From NCBI RefSeq assembly GCF_036250695.1, contig NZ_CP109427.1:7006001-7070000 (forward strand): DNA of 64,000 bases. Direction: 5' to 3'. The position numbers were made by a program, and so were the translations under genes. The stretch's first letter is position 1. Every line of letters starts with the position of its first letter. This document shows positions 33,631 to 42,190 of the stretch, one piece after another. The notes under the pieces are model-generated. The model saw only the letters and a program-made list of their open reading frames with translations. It had not been told where the DNA came from and did no database searches. Origin of the DNA: Streptomyces sp. NBC_01497 (GTDB taxonomy: Bacteria > Actinomycetota > Actinomycetes > Streptomycetales > Streptomycetaceae).

Positions 33631-33725
33631 TCGGCCGGGGGTGCGGGGCGGTCGCGCGGCCGCCGCGCGCGCCCCCGCTCCGCCGTGTACCGGCCGACTG
33701 AGGGGACCGCCACGGGGCGGGCCCG

Positions 33726-33754
33726 TTGACACCGCGTGCCAGGGCTTCTAGCGT
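33726..33754 (+). promoter_or_regulatory. HrdB-type promoter of the SDR pair
   Basis: TTGACA at 33,726-33,731 and TAGCGT at 33,749-33,754 are spaced by 17 bases, near-consensus for the main Streptomyces sigma factor. The next start (33,821) is 66 bases downstream and has GAGGAG before it. Confidence 0.8.
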
Positions 33755-33820
33755 CTCGTCTGCCGAAGCGACTAAGCGGTTGCTCAGCACATGCGGATTC
33801 CTAGGGCGAGGAGAACAGGG

Positions 33821-34582
33821 ATGTCCACCACCGAGCAGCGCGTCGCCATCGTGACCGGGGCGGCGCGGGGGATCGGCGCCGCCACGGCGGTACGGCTCGC
33901 CGCGGAGGGCCGCGCCGTCGCCGTACTCGACCTGGACGAGGCGGCCTGCGCCGACACTGTGAAGAAGATCACCGAGGCGGGCGGCAAGGCTCTCGCGGTC
34001 GGTTGCGACGTGTCCGACAGTGCCCAGGTGGAGGCGGCGGTCGAGCGCGTCGCCGCCGAGCTCGGCGCCCCGACCATCCTCGTCAACAACGCGGGTGTGC
34101 TGCGGGACAACCTCTTGTTCAAGATGTCCGAGTCCGACTGGGACACCGTGATGAACGTGCACCTCAAGGGCGCGTTCCTGATGGCGCGCGCCTGCCAGAA
34201 GCACATGGTGGACGCGAAGTTCGGCCGGATCGTCAGCCTGTCGTCGTCCTCCGCGCTCGGCAACCGGGGCCAGCTCAACTACTCGGCCGTCAAGGCGGGC
34301 CTGCAGGGCTTCACCAAGACCCTGGCCAAGGAGCTGGGCAAGTTCGGTGTCACCGCGAACGCGGTCGCCCCCGGCTTCATCGTCACCGAGATGACCGCGT
34401 CGACGGCCGCCCGGCTGGGCGTCGGCTTCGAGGAGTTCCAGACCGCGATGGCCGGCCAGATCCCGGTGCAGCGCGTCGGCAGGCCCGAGGACGTCGCGGG
34501 CGCCATCGCCTTCTTCACCGGCGACGACGCGGGCTTCGTGTCCGGCCAGGTCATGTACGTCGCCGGTGGCCCGCTCAACTGA
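33821..34582 (+). CDS. 3-oxoacyl-ACP-reductase-like SDR (FabG type)
   Basis: A 253-residue SDR: TGAARGIG at residues 12-19, DLDE after strand 2, CDVSD, NNAGVL, then SLSSSSALGNRGQLNYSAVK with catalytic Ser, Tyr and Lys. GEAxxxA-type ends are replaced by VSGQVMYVAGGPLN. A good HrdB-type promoter and a GAGGAG ribosome site precede it. The next gene, 17 bases downstream, is another SDR, and the pair is conserved in this place in Streptomyces. Its role may be in fatty-acid or beta-oxidation chemistry; the primary fabG is usually elsewhere. Confidence 0.9.
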   Translation: MSTTEQRVAIVTGAARGIGAATAVRLAAEGRAVAVLDLDEAACADTVKKITEAGGKALAVGCDVSDSAQVEAAVERVAAELGAPTILVNNAGVLRDNLLFKMSESDWDTVMNVHLKGAFLMARACQKHMVDAKFGRIVSLSSSSALGNRGQLNYSAVKAGLQGFTKTLAKELGKFGVTANAVAPGFIVTEMTASTAARLGVGFEEFQTAMAGQIPVQRVGRPEDVAGAIAFFTGDDAGFVSGQVMYVAGGPLN

Positions 34583-34599
34583 ATCCGAGGACCACAGCC

Positions 34600-35373
34600 A
34601 TGACACAGCAGCAGACGCCGAACCCCGCACCCGACACCGGCAAGGTCGCCCTGGTCACGGGGGCCAGCCGGGGCATCGGCTACGGGATCGCCGAGGCGCT
34701 CGTCGCGCGCGGCGACCGGGTGTGCATCACCGGACGCAACGAGGACGCGCTCAAGGAGGCGGTGGAGCGACTCGGCCCGGACCGCGCCATGGGCGTCGCC
34801 GGCAAGGCGCACGACCCGGCCCACCAGAGCGCGGTGGTCGAGCGGGTGATGGAGGCCTACGGCCGGGTCGACCACCTCGTCAACAACGCGGGGACCAACC
34901 CGGTGTTCTCGGCCCTCGCGGACCTCGACCTGGCCGTCGCGAGCAAGACGTACGAGACCAACGTGCTCTCCGCGCTCGGTCTCGCGCAGAAGACGTGGCA
35001 CGCCTGGCAGAAGGAGCACGGCGGTACGATCGTCAACGTTGCCTCCGTCGCCGGCCTCAACGCGTCCCCTTTCATGGGGACGTACGGCATGAGCAAGGCC
35101 GCGATGATCAACCTCACCCTGCAGCTGGCGCACGAGTTCGCGCCGATCGTGCGGGTCAACGCCGTCGCGCCCGCCGTCGTGAAGACCAAGTTCGCGCGGA
35201 TGCTCTACGAGGGCCGCGAGGAGGAGGCGGCGGCGGGCTACCCGATGGGGCGGCTCGGCGTGCCGGAGGACATCGGCGGCGCCGCGGCCTTCCTGACCTC
35301 GGACGAGGCCGGCTGGATCACCGGCCAGACCCTCGTGATCGACGGCGGGATGTTCCTCACGGCCGGGGTCTGA
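34600..35373 (+). CDS. FabG-type SDR, second of the pair
   Basis: A 257-residue SDR with TGASRGIG at residues 20-27, TGRN (NADP-type), NNAGTNPVFS and VASVAGLNASPFMGTYGMSK with catalytic Ser, Tyr and Lys. It ends ITGQTLVIDGGMFL. It follows the first SDR by 17 bases and shares its promoter. The 3-oxoacyl-reductase annotation is by similarity only. The substrate loop after the catalytic tyrosine (KTKFARMLYEGREEEAAA) is of the dehydrogenase/reductase SDR-member-4 type. Confidence 0.9.
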   Translation: MTQQQTPNPAPDTGKVALVTGASRGIGYGIAEALVARGDRVCITGRNEDALKEAVERLGPDRAMGVAGKAHDPAHQSAVVERVMEAYGRVDHLVNNAGTNPVFSALADLDLAVASKTYETNVLSALGLAQKTWHAWQKEHGGTIVNVASVAGLNASPFMGTYGMSKAAMINLTLQLAHEFAPIVRVNAVAPAVVKTKFARMLYEGREEEAAAGYPMGRLGVPEDIGGAAAFLTSDEAGWITGQTLVIDGGMFLTAGV

Positions 35374-35522
35374 GCCGCCCGGGGCGGGGTTCTTCCCGCG
35401 CCCTCACGTGTGCGCTGCGCGGCCGGTCGTCCCTGGCGGGACGGTCGGCCGCCGCCGTTGTCAGTGGTGCCCGGTAGGTTCGTGAGCGATCGGCAGAGAT
35501 ACGAACCCCGGAGGATGTTGAC

Positions 35523-36212
35523 GTGACCGAGACCGACGTGCTGCCCGAGTCCTGGCGCGGCGTCCTGGGTGAGGAGCTCCGGGAGCCGTACTTCGCCGAG
35601 CTGCTGGAGTTCGTCGCCAAGGAGCGGGCGAACGGGCCGGTGTACCCGCCCCGGGAGGACGTCTTCGCCGCCCTGGAGGCCACGCCGTACGAGGACGTGA
35701 AGGTGCTGGTCCTCGGCCAGGACCCTTATCACGGCGCGGGGCAGGGCCACGGCCTGTGCTTCTCGGTGCGGCCGGGGGTGCGGATCCCGCCGTCCCTGAG
35801 GAACATCTACAAGGAGATGCGCGAGGATCTCGGCCATCCGGTGCCGGACAACGGTTACCTGATGCCGTGGGCGCGGCAGGGCGTCCTGCTGCTCAACGCG
35901 GTGCTGACGGTCCGCGAGGCCGAGCCCAATTCGCACAAGGGCAAGGGCTGGGAGAAGTTCACGGACGCCGTGATCAGGGCGGTCGCCGAGCGGTCCGACC
36001 CGGCCGTGTTCGTGCTGTGGGGGGCGTATGCGCAGAAGAAGCTGCCGCTCATCGACGAGAAGCGGCATGCGGTGGTGAAGGGGGCCCACCCCTCGCCGCT
36101 GTCCGCGAAGAAGTTCCTCGGATCGCGCCCCTTCACGCAGATCGACGCGGCGGTCGCCGCGCAGGGGCACACGCCGATCGACTGGCGGATCCCCGACCTG
36201 GGCCGAGCCTGA
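35523..36212 (+). CDS. ung: Uracil-DNA glycosylase, family 1
   Basis: A 229-residue enzyme that removes uracil from DNA at the start of base-excision repair. The water-activating motif GQDPYHG is at residues 65-71 with catalytic Asp67, FSV with PPSLRNIYKE shapes the base pocket, LLLNAVLTV follows, and the DNA-intercalation loop HPSPLSA carries His189. The length is typical. GGAGG lies 10 bases before GTG 35,523. It is followed by a small unrelated gene and is probably transcribed alone. Confidence 0.97.
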   Translation: MTETDVLPESWRGVLGEELREPYFAELLEFVAKERANGPVYPPREDVFAALEATPYEDVKVLVLGQDPYHGAGQGHGLCFSVRPGVRIPPSLRNIYKEMREDLGHPVPDNGYLMPWARQGVLLLNAVLTVREAEPNSHKGKGWEKFTDAVIRAVAERSDPAVFVLWGAYAQKKLPLIDEKRHAVVKGAHPSPLSAKKFLGSRPFTQIDAAVAAQGHTPIDWRIPDLGRA

Positions 36213-36294
36213 GGGCGATTGCGGGCGACCGCGACTAGCGTTCCCATCGAGCGTTTTGTCTGATTTTCATCACGCGACGGTGGAGGCGCCAGGC

Positions 36295-36735
36295 ATGGAG
36301 CAGCGGCAGTCGTCCGAGGAGTCCCTTGTGACCAGGATCGGACAGGCGGTGATCCTGCTCCACGGCGGCGACCGCGAAGAGGCGCGCAACCGCATGGGGG
36401 AGCTGTGGGCGGAGATCGGGGACACGGGCGACCCGGTCCAGCGCTGCACGCTGGCCCACTACATCGCCGACACGCAGGACGATCCCGGTGACGAACTGGC
36501 TTGGGATCTGCGCGCCCTGACGGCGGCGGACGGGGACCTGCCGGAGGTGGTCGCCTTCCATCCCGCCTTCCACGTCAACCTGGCCGCCGACTACGTGAAA
36601 CTGCACCGTCCCGATGCCGCCCTGCTGCATCTGGAGCGCGCGCGTGCCTGTGTCCACGTGCTGGGGGACGACGGTTACGGCGACGGGGTGCGCACGGCGA
36701 TCGCCCGGGTGGCGCGGCAACTCGCACCGGGCTGA
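36295..36735 (+). CDS. Conserved hypothetical protein, TPR-like
   Basis: A 146-residue mostly helical protein. ILLHGGDREEARNRMGELWA, EIGDTGDPVQRCTLAHYIAD and DYVKLHRPDAALLHLERARA look like TPR-type helix pairs and contain no catalytic motif. GGTGGAGG is 5-8 bases before ATG 36,295. The stop lies within the first of four 9-bp repeats. The function is unknown. Confidence 0.8.
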   Translation: MEQRQSSEESLVTRIGQAVILLHGGDREEARNRMGELWAEIGDTGDPVQRCTLAHYIADTQDDPGDELAWDLRALTAADGDLPEVVAFHPAFHVNLAADYVKLHRPDAALLHLERARACVHVLGDDGYGDGVRTAIARVARQLAPG

Positions 36736-36767
36736 CCGGGCTGACCGGGCTGACCGGGCTGACCGGG
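36732..36767. repeat. 9-bp tandem repeat, four copies
   Basis: CTGACCGGG is repeated exactly four times head to tail, starting at the stop codon of the preceding gene. The word CTGACCGGG also occurs inside the 19-bp repeats at 37.5 kb, so both arrays flank the lipoprotein gene. Confidence 0.85.
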
Positions 36768-36838
36768 CCCCGCGCCCCCAACGCCGGGCCGGGGCCCGCT
36801 CCGAGGAGCGTCAGCCGGTGCCGGGCGGCTCGGGGCGT

Positions 36839-37372
36839 TCAGTGGCGGTACGTCTCGTGGCAGATGCGGGCCTGCGGGCTGCCCGCGGGCCAGTGCCCGT
36901 ACGTCTCGCCCAGCTCGCAGACGCCGGCCGCGCCCACCGGTGCGGCGCCGGGCGCCGGCCGGTCCGCCCGGGGCCCGCCCCGCTCCTGCGGCCGGTCGTG
37001 CCTCCCCGCCCCGGCGCCGCCGGCCTCGTGGGGCCGCACCCGGTGGTGCGTTTCCGGCGCCCGGTCCCGTGCGGGCGGGCGCGGCGCGACGTGCTGCTGT
37101 CCGGGCCCGGGCTCCGGTGCCGACTGCGCGGCGGGCCTCGGCGCCGTGGGCGTGGGCGAGGGCGGCTGCGCGATCTCCAGTGCCTCCCGGACGGGCGCCT
37201 GCACGATCTGCGACCGCACATCCGGCGTGTCCCGCCCGGGCGCGGAGGCGCCCGGCGACTGCCCCTGCGCGAGCGGGCGGTCCGGACTCACGGACACACA
37301 GCCGGACACGGCCGTCACGGCCACACCGGCCGCGCTGATCAGGAGCATCGTGGTGGTTCTGGCTCGTCGCAT
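36839..37372 (-). CDS. Putative lipoprotein
   Basis: A 177-residue protein. MRRARTTTMLLISAAGVAVT and AVSGC form a lipoprotein signal (lipobox AVSGC; about residue 24 lipidated). The middle is proline/alanine/glutamine-rich and disordered. The C-terminus VCELGETYGHWPAGSPQARI followed by CHETY is the only folded-looking part, with two cysteines that may pair. It should be anchored on the outer face of the membrane. The function is unknown. Confidence 0.8.
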   Translation of the reverse strand: MRRARTTTMLLISAAGVAVTAVSGCVSVSPDRPLAQGQSPGASAPGRDTPDVRSQIVQAPVREALEIAQPPSPTPTAPRPAAQSAPEPGPGQQHVAPRPPARDRAPETHHRVRPHEAGGAGAGRHDRPQERGGPRADRPAPGAAPVGAAGVCELGETYGHWPAGSPQARICHETYRH

Positions 37373-37520
37373 TCCGGCAACTCTGCTGGCCCGATGCCCA
37401 CTTCGGACAGGTTCCCGGGCACAATCAACACGGAAGGATGATCTCCACCGCCGTGGTGACGCGGTCGGTCGGGACGGGGCCCGCGGGGCGCGGGCGCGCC
37501 TTCGACGGGGTCCGACTTGG
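37373..37520. other. Upstream region of the lipoprotein gene
   Basis: Intergenic sequence before the tandem repeats. No gene seen. Confidence 0.35.
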
Positions 37521-37577
37521 CCCACCGGACCTGACCGGGCCCACCGGACCTGACCGGGCCCACCGGACCTGACCGGG
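37521..37577. repeat. 19-bp tandem repeat, three copies
   Basis: CCCACCGGACCTGACCGGG occurs three times exactly (37,521-37,539, 37,540-37,558, 37,559-37,577), followed by a partial CCCACCC. It contains the CTGACCGGG word of the array at 36.7 kb. Such short GC repeats are often slippage products in non-coding DNA. Confidence 0.85.
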
Positions 37578-37660
37578 CCCACCCGACCGGCGCCCGGGGC
37601 CACCGGAGCTGACCCGGCCGGGCCCACAGCACGCGACCGATGCCGGGCGCGCGGGCGCCG

Positions 37661-38317
37661 TCAGTCGCCCGTCGTGCCGTCGAGCGCCTCACGGATCAGG
37701 TCCGCGTGGCCGTTGTGGCGCGCGTACTCCTCGATCATGTGGAGGTAGATCCACCGCAGCGTGAACGGCTGCCCGCTCGTCCGCTGCCGGCGCCCCGCTC
37801 CCTCGTCGTCGAGGCCGTGCGCCGCCGCGCGTTCCCGGGCGATGGCGATCTCCGCCTGCCAGGTCGCGTACGCCTGTGCCCAGGTGTCGTCCGCACCCGG
37901 ATGGAAGTCCCCGTCGTTGTCGGCGTCCGTGAAGTAGATGCCCGGCACGTCCTCCCCGTCGAGCACCTCGCGGAACCAGCCCCGCTCGCACTCGGCCAGG
38001 TGGCGCACGAGCCCCAGGAGGCTGAGGCCCGACGGCGCGACGGGCCGCTGCCGCAGTTGCTCGTCCGAGAGGCCCGCGCACTTGATGGCGAGGGTCGCCC
38101 GGTGCACGTCGAGCCAGTCCTCCAGCTGGCGGCGCTCACCGGCGTTGCCCAGCGGTTGCGGGCCACGCAGCGCCGCCGCCTCCTCGGGCGTCGGAGGCGT
38201 GGGAGGCGTGGGAGGCGTCGCGGAGGGCGCGGACGCGACGGAGGACGGCGGTGCGGGGGTGGCCGGGCGCGCGGATGGAGCGGGCTGTGCTGGTGAGGGC
38301 GGTGTCATGGCGGCCAT
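37661..38317 (-). CDS. DinB/DUF664-family protein
   Basis: A 218-residue protein. The first ~50 residues are proline/alanine-rich, including three TPP repeats, and may be a linker or an over-called start. The fold then begins with LEDWLDVHRATLAIKCAGLS, LRQRPVAPSGLSLLGLVRHL and AECERGWFREVLDGEDVPGI. The metal-binding histidines typical of DinB are RHL and, near the end, HMIEEYARHNGHADLIREAL. These enzymes act in mycothiol- or bacillithiol-dependent reactions or as metal-dependent hydrolases; the substrate is unknown. ATG 38,317 is tentative (ATG 38,308 is equal). Confidence 0.8.
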   Translation of the reverse strand: MAAMTPPSPAQPAPSARPATPAPPSSVASAPSATPPTPPTPPTPEEAAALRGPQPLGNAGERRQLEDWLDVHRATLAIKCAGLSDEQLRQRPVAPSGLSLLGLVRHLAECERGWFREVLDGEDVPGIYFTDADNDGDFHPGADDTWAQAYATWQAEIAIARERAAAHGLDDEGAGRRQRTSGQPFTLRWIYLHMIEEYARHNGHADLIREALDGTTGD

Positions 38318-38417
38318 GGTGTCGGACGGGCGGCCCGCGCGCGAGGTGTTATCCGGCGCCGTGCCCCCGGAACGGCCGACGTATGCTGCCCGGACGGCAC
38401 ACTCCGGGAGGGTTTTC

Positions 38418-39323
38418 GTGAAGGTCGGCTGCATCGGGCTCGGCGACATCGCACAGAAGGCCTACCTGCCGGTGCTGGTGGCGCAGCCCGGCATCGAGCT
38501 CCATCTCCAGACCAGGACCCCCGCGACGCTGGAGCGGACGGCCGCGGCCCATCGGATCCCCGCTGCACAGTGCCACGGGGACCTGGACGCGCTGATCGCG
38601 GCCCGCCCGGACGCCGCGTTCGTGCACGCGCCGACGGCCGCGCACCCCGAGATCGTCGGCCGCCTGATCGACGCGGGCATCCCTACGTACGTCGACAAGC
38701 CGATCGCCGCCGAGTACGCCGAGTCGGAGCGCCTCGTGCGGCTGGCGGAGGAGCGCGGCACCACGCTCGCCGTCGGGTTCAACCGCCGCTTCGCCCCCTC
38801 GTACGCGCAGTGCCTGGAGCACCCGCGCGAGCTCATCCTGCTGCAGAAGAACCGTGTGGGTCTGGCCGGCGCGGCGCGCGAGGTGATCGTGGACGACTTC
38901 GTGCACGTGGTGGACACGCTCCGCTTCCTCGTGCCCGGCACCGTGGAGCACACCGACATCCGGGTACGGGTCCGCGACGGCCTCGTGCACCACCTCGTGC
39001 TCCAGCTGTCCGGCGACGGGTTCACCGCCATCGGCATGATGAACAGGACCAGCGGGTCCACCGAGGAGATTCTCGAAGTGTCCGGCCAGGACTCCAAGCG
39101 CGCGGTGCACGACCTGGCCACCGTCATCGACCACAAGGGCCAGCCGAGCGTGCGTCGGCGCGGCGACTGGGTGCCCGTCGCCCGCCAGCGCGGCATCGAG
39201 CAGGCGTCCCTCGCCTTCCTCGACGCGGTACGCGCGGGGCGGACGCTCAGCGCCCGGGACGCGCTGGAGACCCATGAACTGTGTGAGCGGGTGGTACGGG
39301 CGGCGCAGACAGAGGGCGCCTGA
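38418..39323 (+). CDS. Gfo/Idh/MocA-family oxidoreductase
   Basis: A 301-residue protein. KVGCIGLGDIAQKAYLPVLV (2-21) is the NAD(P) Rossmann loop, FVHAPTAAHPEIVGRLIDAG and YVDKPIAAEYAESERLVRLA carry the conserved lysine (DKP), and VGFNRRFAPSYAQCL follows. The C-terminal domain is shorter than average, with VIVDDFVHVVDTLRFLV. Sugar or inositol derivatives are typical substrates; none is indicated here. GGGAGGG precedes GTG 38,418. Its last 77 bases overlap the convergent lnt gene. Confidence 0.88.
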   Translation: MKVGCIGLGDIAQKAYLPVLVAQPGIELHLQTRTPATLERTAAAHRIPAAQCHGDLDALIAARPDAAFVHAPTAAHPEIVGRLIDAGIPTYVDKPIAAEYAESERLVRLAEERGTTLAVGFNRRFAPSYAQCLEHPRELILLQKNRVGLAGAAREVIVDDFVHVVDTLRFLVPGTVEHTDIRVRVRDGLVHHLVLQLSGDGFTAIGMMNRTSGSTEEILEVSGQDSKRAVHDLATVIDHKGQPSVRRRGDWVPVARQRGIEQASLAFLDAVRAGRTLSARDALETHELCERVVRAAQTEGA

Positions 39324-40914
39324 GCAGGCCGCCGCGCGCCCCTGGGGTCCTGCGCAGTCCGCGCCACGCGCAGAAGGCCGCCACCACGGCGACGGCCACG
39401 TACACAGCCCAGTCACCGAACCGGTCGTAGAGCGTCGCGCCCTGAGCCAACGGCACCTCGTAGACGGCGGACGCGCTGCGCGCCGTCGGCAGTTCCCGGC
39501 CGACGCGCTCGCCGTGCGGCCCGAAGACCGCGCTCACGCCGGTGAGGGTCGCGTGCACCACGGGGCGGCCGGTCTCCGCCGCCCGCAGCGCGCCGAGCGA
39601 CGCGTGCTGCGCCGGGGCCCAGGTGTCCTGGAACGTCGCTGTCGACGACTGCACCACCAGCACCTGCGCGCCGTCGTTCGCGAGGTTGCGGCTCATGTCG
39701 GGGAAGGCCGACTCGAAGCAGATCAGCGGTCCTACCCGCAGGCTCCCGCCGTCCCTTCGCGGCACCGTCATCACCACCTGGCGGCGCCCCGCCACCCGGT
39801 CCTGCCCGGCCGCCCGGCCCACCGAGGTGACCCAGCCGAGCAGCCGCCGGGCGGGGACGTACTCCCCGAGCGGCACCAGCCGCATCTTGTCGTACGTGAC
39901 ACCCGTCGGCCCCCCGGGCCCCACCAGGGTGCTCCGTTTGAAGATGCCGTGGCGGCCCCGGGCGTCGGTGTCCGGCGCGTCGATGTTCACCAGGACGTCC
40001 GCACCGAGGGTGCGGGACAGCGCGGTCAGCCGCCGGCCCAGGGACGGATGCGTCGCCAGACTGTGCGTCACACTGCTCTCGCCCCACACCACCAGGTCGG
40101 CCCGGCCGTCCGCCACCTGGCGCGTCAGCTCCTCGCTCCGCGCGAACCGCAACTGCGGCGATCCCGGCGCGCGCGAGACGATGCCCGGCTGGACCACCGC
40201 GATCCGCGGTGCCGCACCCGACTCGGCGGGCAGCGGCGCCCACGCCCACACCGACCCCGTCGCGACGGCACCCAGCACGAGCGCCACTGTCGCCGTCAGC
40301 CGCGAGGCCGCCGACACGATGACCAGCGCCACCGCGACATTGACGGCGACCACGGCCAGGCTCACCAGCCACACCCCGCCCACGGAGGCCAGCCGAAGTG
40401 CCGGGACCACCTGCCACTGGCTCGCGCCCAGCACACCCCACGGCCCACCGAGCCCCTGCCAGGACCTGACGATCTCCACCAGCAGCCACGCCGACGGGAC
40501 GACGGCGAGCGCCGCCGCGGACCTCCCCGCCCCCGGCGGTCCGTCCGCGCCGCCGAGAAGTGACCGCACCAGCACTCCCCAGGGCGCCCAGAGCAGCCCG
40601 AGCAGCCCGCCGAGCACCACGATGAACACGTGCACGCTCCCGAACAGCCAGTGGTGCACGGCCACCATGTAGCCCGCCCCGCCGAGCCAGCCGTCCAGCG
40701 CGGCCCGGCCCCGCGTCGGCGCGCTGCCTGCCAGCAGCAGCCACGGCACCAGGGCGACGTAGGCGCACCACCACCAGGACGGAGCGGGGAACGCCAGGGC
40801 GGGCAGCGCGCCCGCGCAGAGGGCCGCCGCGCCGCGCCGCCACGCGGGGGCGCGGGGGCCCCGGCGCAGCGGGCCGTCATCGCGCTGTTCGATCACACCG
40901 ACCGGAACCGGCAT
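39247..40914 (-). CDS. lnt: Apolipoprotein N-acyltransferase
   Basis: A 555-residue enzyme that adds the third acyl chain to bacterial lipoproteins. Roughly six to eight membrane helices fill the first ~225 residues, followed by a nitrilase-like domain. The catalytic triad is Glu279 in VVWGESS, Lys343 in TYDKMRLVPLGEY and Cys399 in LICFESAFP. A last helix (WAVYVAVAVVAAFCAW) closes the protein. GAGGAGG lies 6 bases before ATG 40,914; an upstream GTG overlaps that site. The C-terminus overlaps the convergent oxidoreductase gene. Confidence 0.92.
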   Translation of the reverse strand: MPVPVGVIEQRDDGPLRRGPRAPAWRRGAAALCAGALPALAFPAPSWWWCAYVALVPWLLLAGSAPTRGRAALDGWLGGAGYMVAVHHWLFGSVHVFIVVLGGLLGLLWAPWGVLVRSLLGGADGPPGAGRSAAALAVVPSAWLLVEIVRSWQGLGGPWGVLGASQWQVVPALRLASVGGVWLVSLAVVAVNVAVALVIVSAASRLTATVALVLGAVATGSVWAWAPLPAESGAAPRIAVVQPGIVSRAPGSPQLRFARSEELTRQVADGRADLVVWGESSVTHSLATHPSLGRRLTALSRTLGADVLVNIDAPDTDARGRHGIFKRSTLVGPGGPTGVTYDKMRLVPLGEYVPARRLLGWVTSVGRAAGQDRVAGRRQVVMTVPRRDGGSLRVGPLICFESAFPDMSRNLANDGAQVLVVQSSTATFQDTWAPAQHASLGALRAAETGRPVVHATLTGVSAVFGPHGERVGRELPTARSASAVYEVPLAQGATLYDRFGDWAVYVAVAVVAAFCAWRGLRRTPGARGGLLRRPLSAPPVPPAHTVHGSPARPGR

Positions 40915-41296
40915 GCCGAGCCTCCTCACCGCTGGTGCTGGCCTTCCCCACGGCCATCACTACCCGCCGGGGACCACGCCGCCGGGTGACTCACACGGCT
41001 GCCCCAGTTCCCGTTCGCGGCCGCCCGGCGGATTTCCCGGGGGCTCTCGGCGGCGGTCCGCCGACTCGCCCGGGGGCGGGCGCACTTGGGCGTCCCCACC
41101 CCGCGAGGATCCATCGCGTGACGGGGTATCGTCCGCGCAACGGACGCGCGCGTGTCGCACGTGTCCACGCACCCCGGCGGGGGCCGGTGCGGTGGGCGGG
41201 GACGGGATGAATCATGATCTCTCAGGTGTCGCACAGAGCCGGGCGTACGCCCGCGCACGCGGGGTTCCTGACATACGGGGATACGGGGTTGGGACG
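40915..41296. other. Gap upstream of the ATP-grasp pair
   Basis: No gene in 382 bases. Direct repeat ATACGGGGATACGGGG just before the first ATP-grasp start (41,273-41,288) is the clearest feature; the real promoter was not located. Confidence 0.4.
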
Positions 41297-42190
41297 ATGA
41301 GACTCTGCTTTCTGGTGGAGGAGCAGTACCGCCACGACGGCATGCCCGTCGAGGTGATGCGTCAGCTGTCGGCCTGGGGGCACCGGGTGGACGTGTTGCG
41401 GCCCGGCAGCTCACTGGTGCCCGTCTCCGAGGTGGTCCGCGCGGGCAGCCACGACGCGTGGGTGCTCAAGACCGTGTCGGGCGGGCCGGGCCTGACGCTG
41501 CTGGAGGCGGCGGCGGCCGTCGGCCTCACCACGGTCAACGACGCCCGCGCCATCCGGGGCGTACGGGACAAGGCGCTGGCCGCCGCCATCGGACGCAGCC
41601 GGGGCCTGCCGGTCCCGGTCACCTACGCGGCGGCCCGGTGGGCGATGTTCACGGAGATCCCCGCTGCCGAGTTCCCGCTCGTCGTCAAGCCCGCCGACGG
41701 GAGTTCGGGGCGCGGCGTCCACCTCGTACCGACACCGGAACGGCTCGTCGAGATGGCGGCGGAACGGCGCGACGAGGGACTGCTGATCGCGCAGCCGTAC
41801 GTGCCGAACGAGGGCACGGACCTCAAGGTGTACTCCGTCGCCGGGGAGTTGTACGCCACGGAGCGCCGCTCGCCCCTGCACCCCGACCGCACCCCCCCGG
41901 AGCGCCGGGTCGATCTGACGCGCGAGGTGGCGGCGATCGCCGCGCGCGTCGGCGAGGTGTACGGGCTGGACCTGTTCGGCCTCGACGTGCTGCTCGGACC
42001 CGACGGTCCCGTGGTGGTCGACGTGAACGACTTCCCGAGCTTCCGCCAGGTGCCGGACGCCGCCGCGCGGGTCGCCCGGGCCGTCCTGCGGCTCGCGCGC
42101 GGCGGGGCGGCGGGGCCCCCGGCGATGCCCCTGCCGGCACCCGCGCGGCTGCCCGCGCAGATACCCGTGCCGGCCGGTGAGGAGCGATGA
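41297..42190 (+). CDS. ATP-grasp family ligase-like protein, first of a pair
   Basis: A 297-residue RimK-type ATP-grasp protein. MRLCFLVEEQYRHDGMPVEV starts the N-domain, RGVRDKALAAAIGRSRGLPV the A-domain, and FPLVVKPADGSSGRGVHLVP is the ATP-binding lysine and glycine loop. YGLDLFGLDVLLGPDG and VVDVNDFPSFRQVP hold the Mg-binding D and N. It overlaps the next ATP-grasp gene by 4 bases (ATGA). Members join a carboxylate to an amine or thiol; the substrates are unknown, and no biosynthetic partner, peptide precursor or transporter adjoins. Confidence 0.85.
   Translation: MRLCFLVEEQYRHDGMPVEVMRQLSAWGHRVDVLRPGSSLVPVSEVVRAGSHDAWVLKTVSGGPGLTLLEAAAAVGLTTVNDARAIRGVRDKALAAAIGRSRGLPVPVTYAAARWAMFTEIPAAEFPLVVKPADGSSGRGVHLVPTPERLVEMAAERRDEGLLIAQPYVPNEGTDLKVYSVAGELYATERRSPLHPDRTPPERRVDLTREVAAIAARVGEVYGLDLFGLDVLLGPDGPVVVDVNDFPSFRQVPDAAARVARAVLRLARGGAAGPPAMPLPAPARLPAQIPVPAGEER

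Noticed and set aside
36732..37577. CRISPR array
   Set aside because: Units are 9 and 19 bp with no spacers between them and no cas genes nearby.
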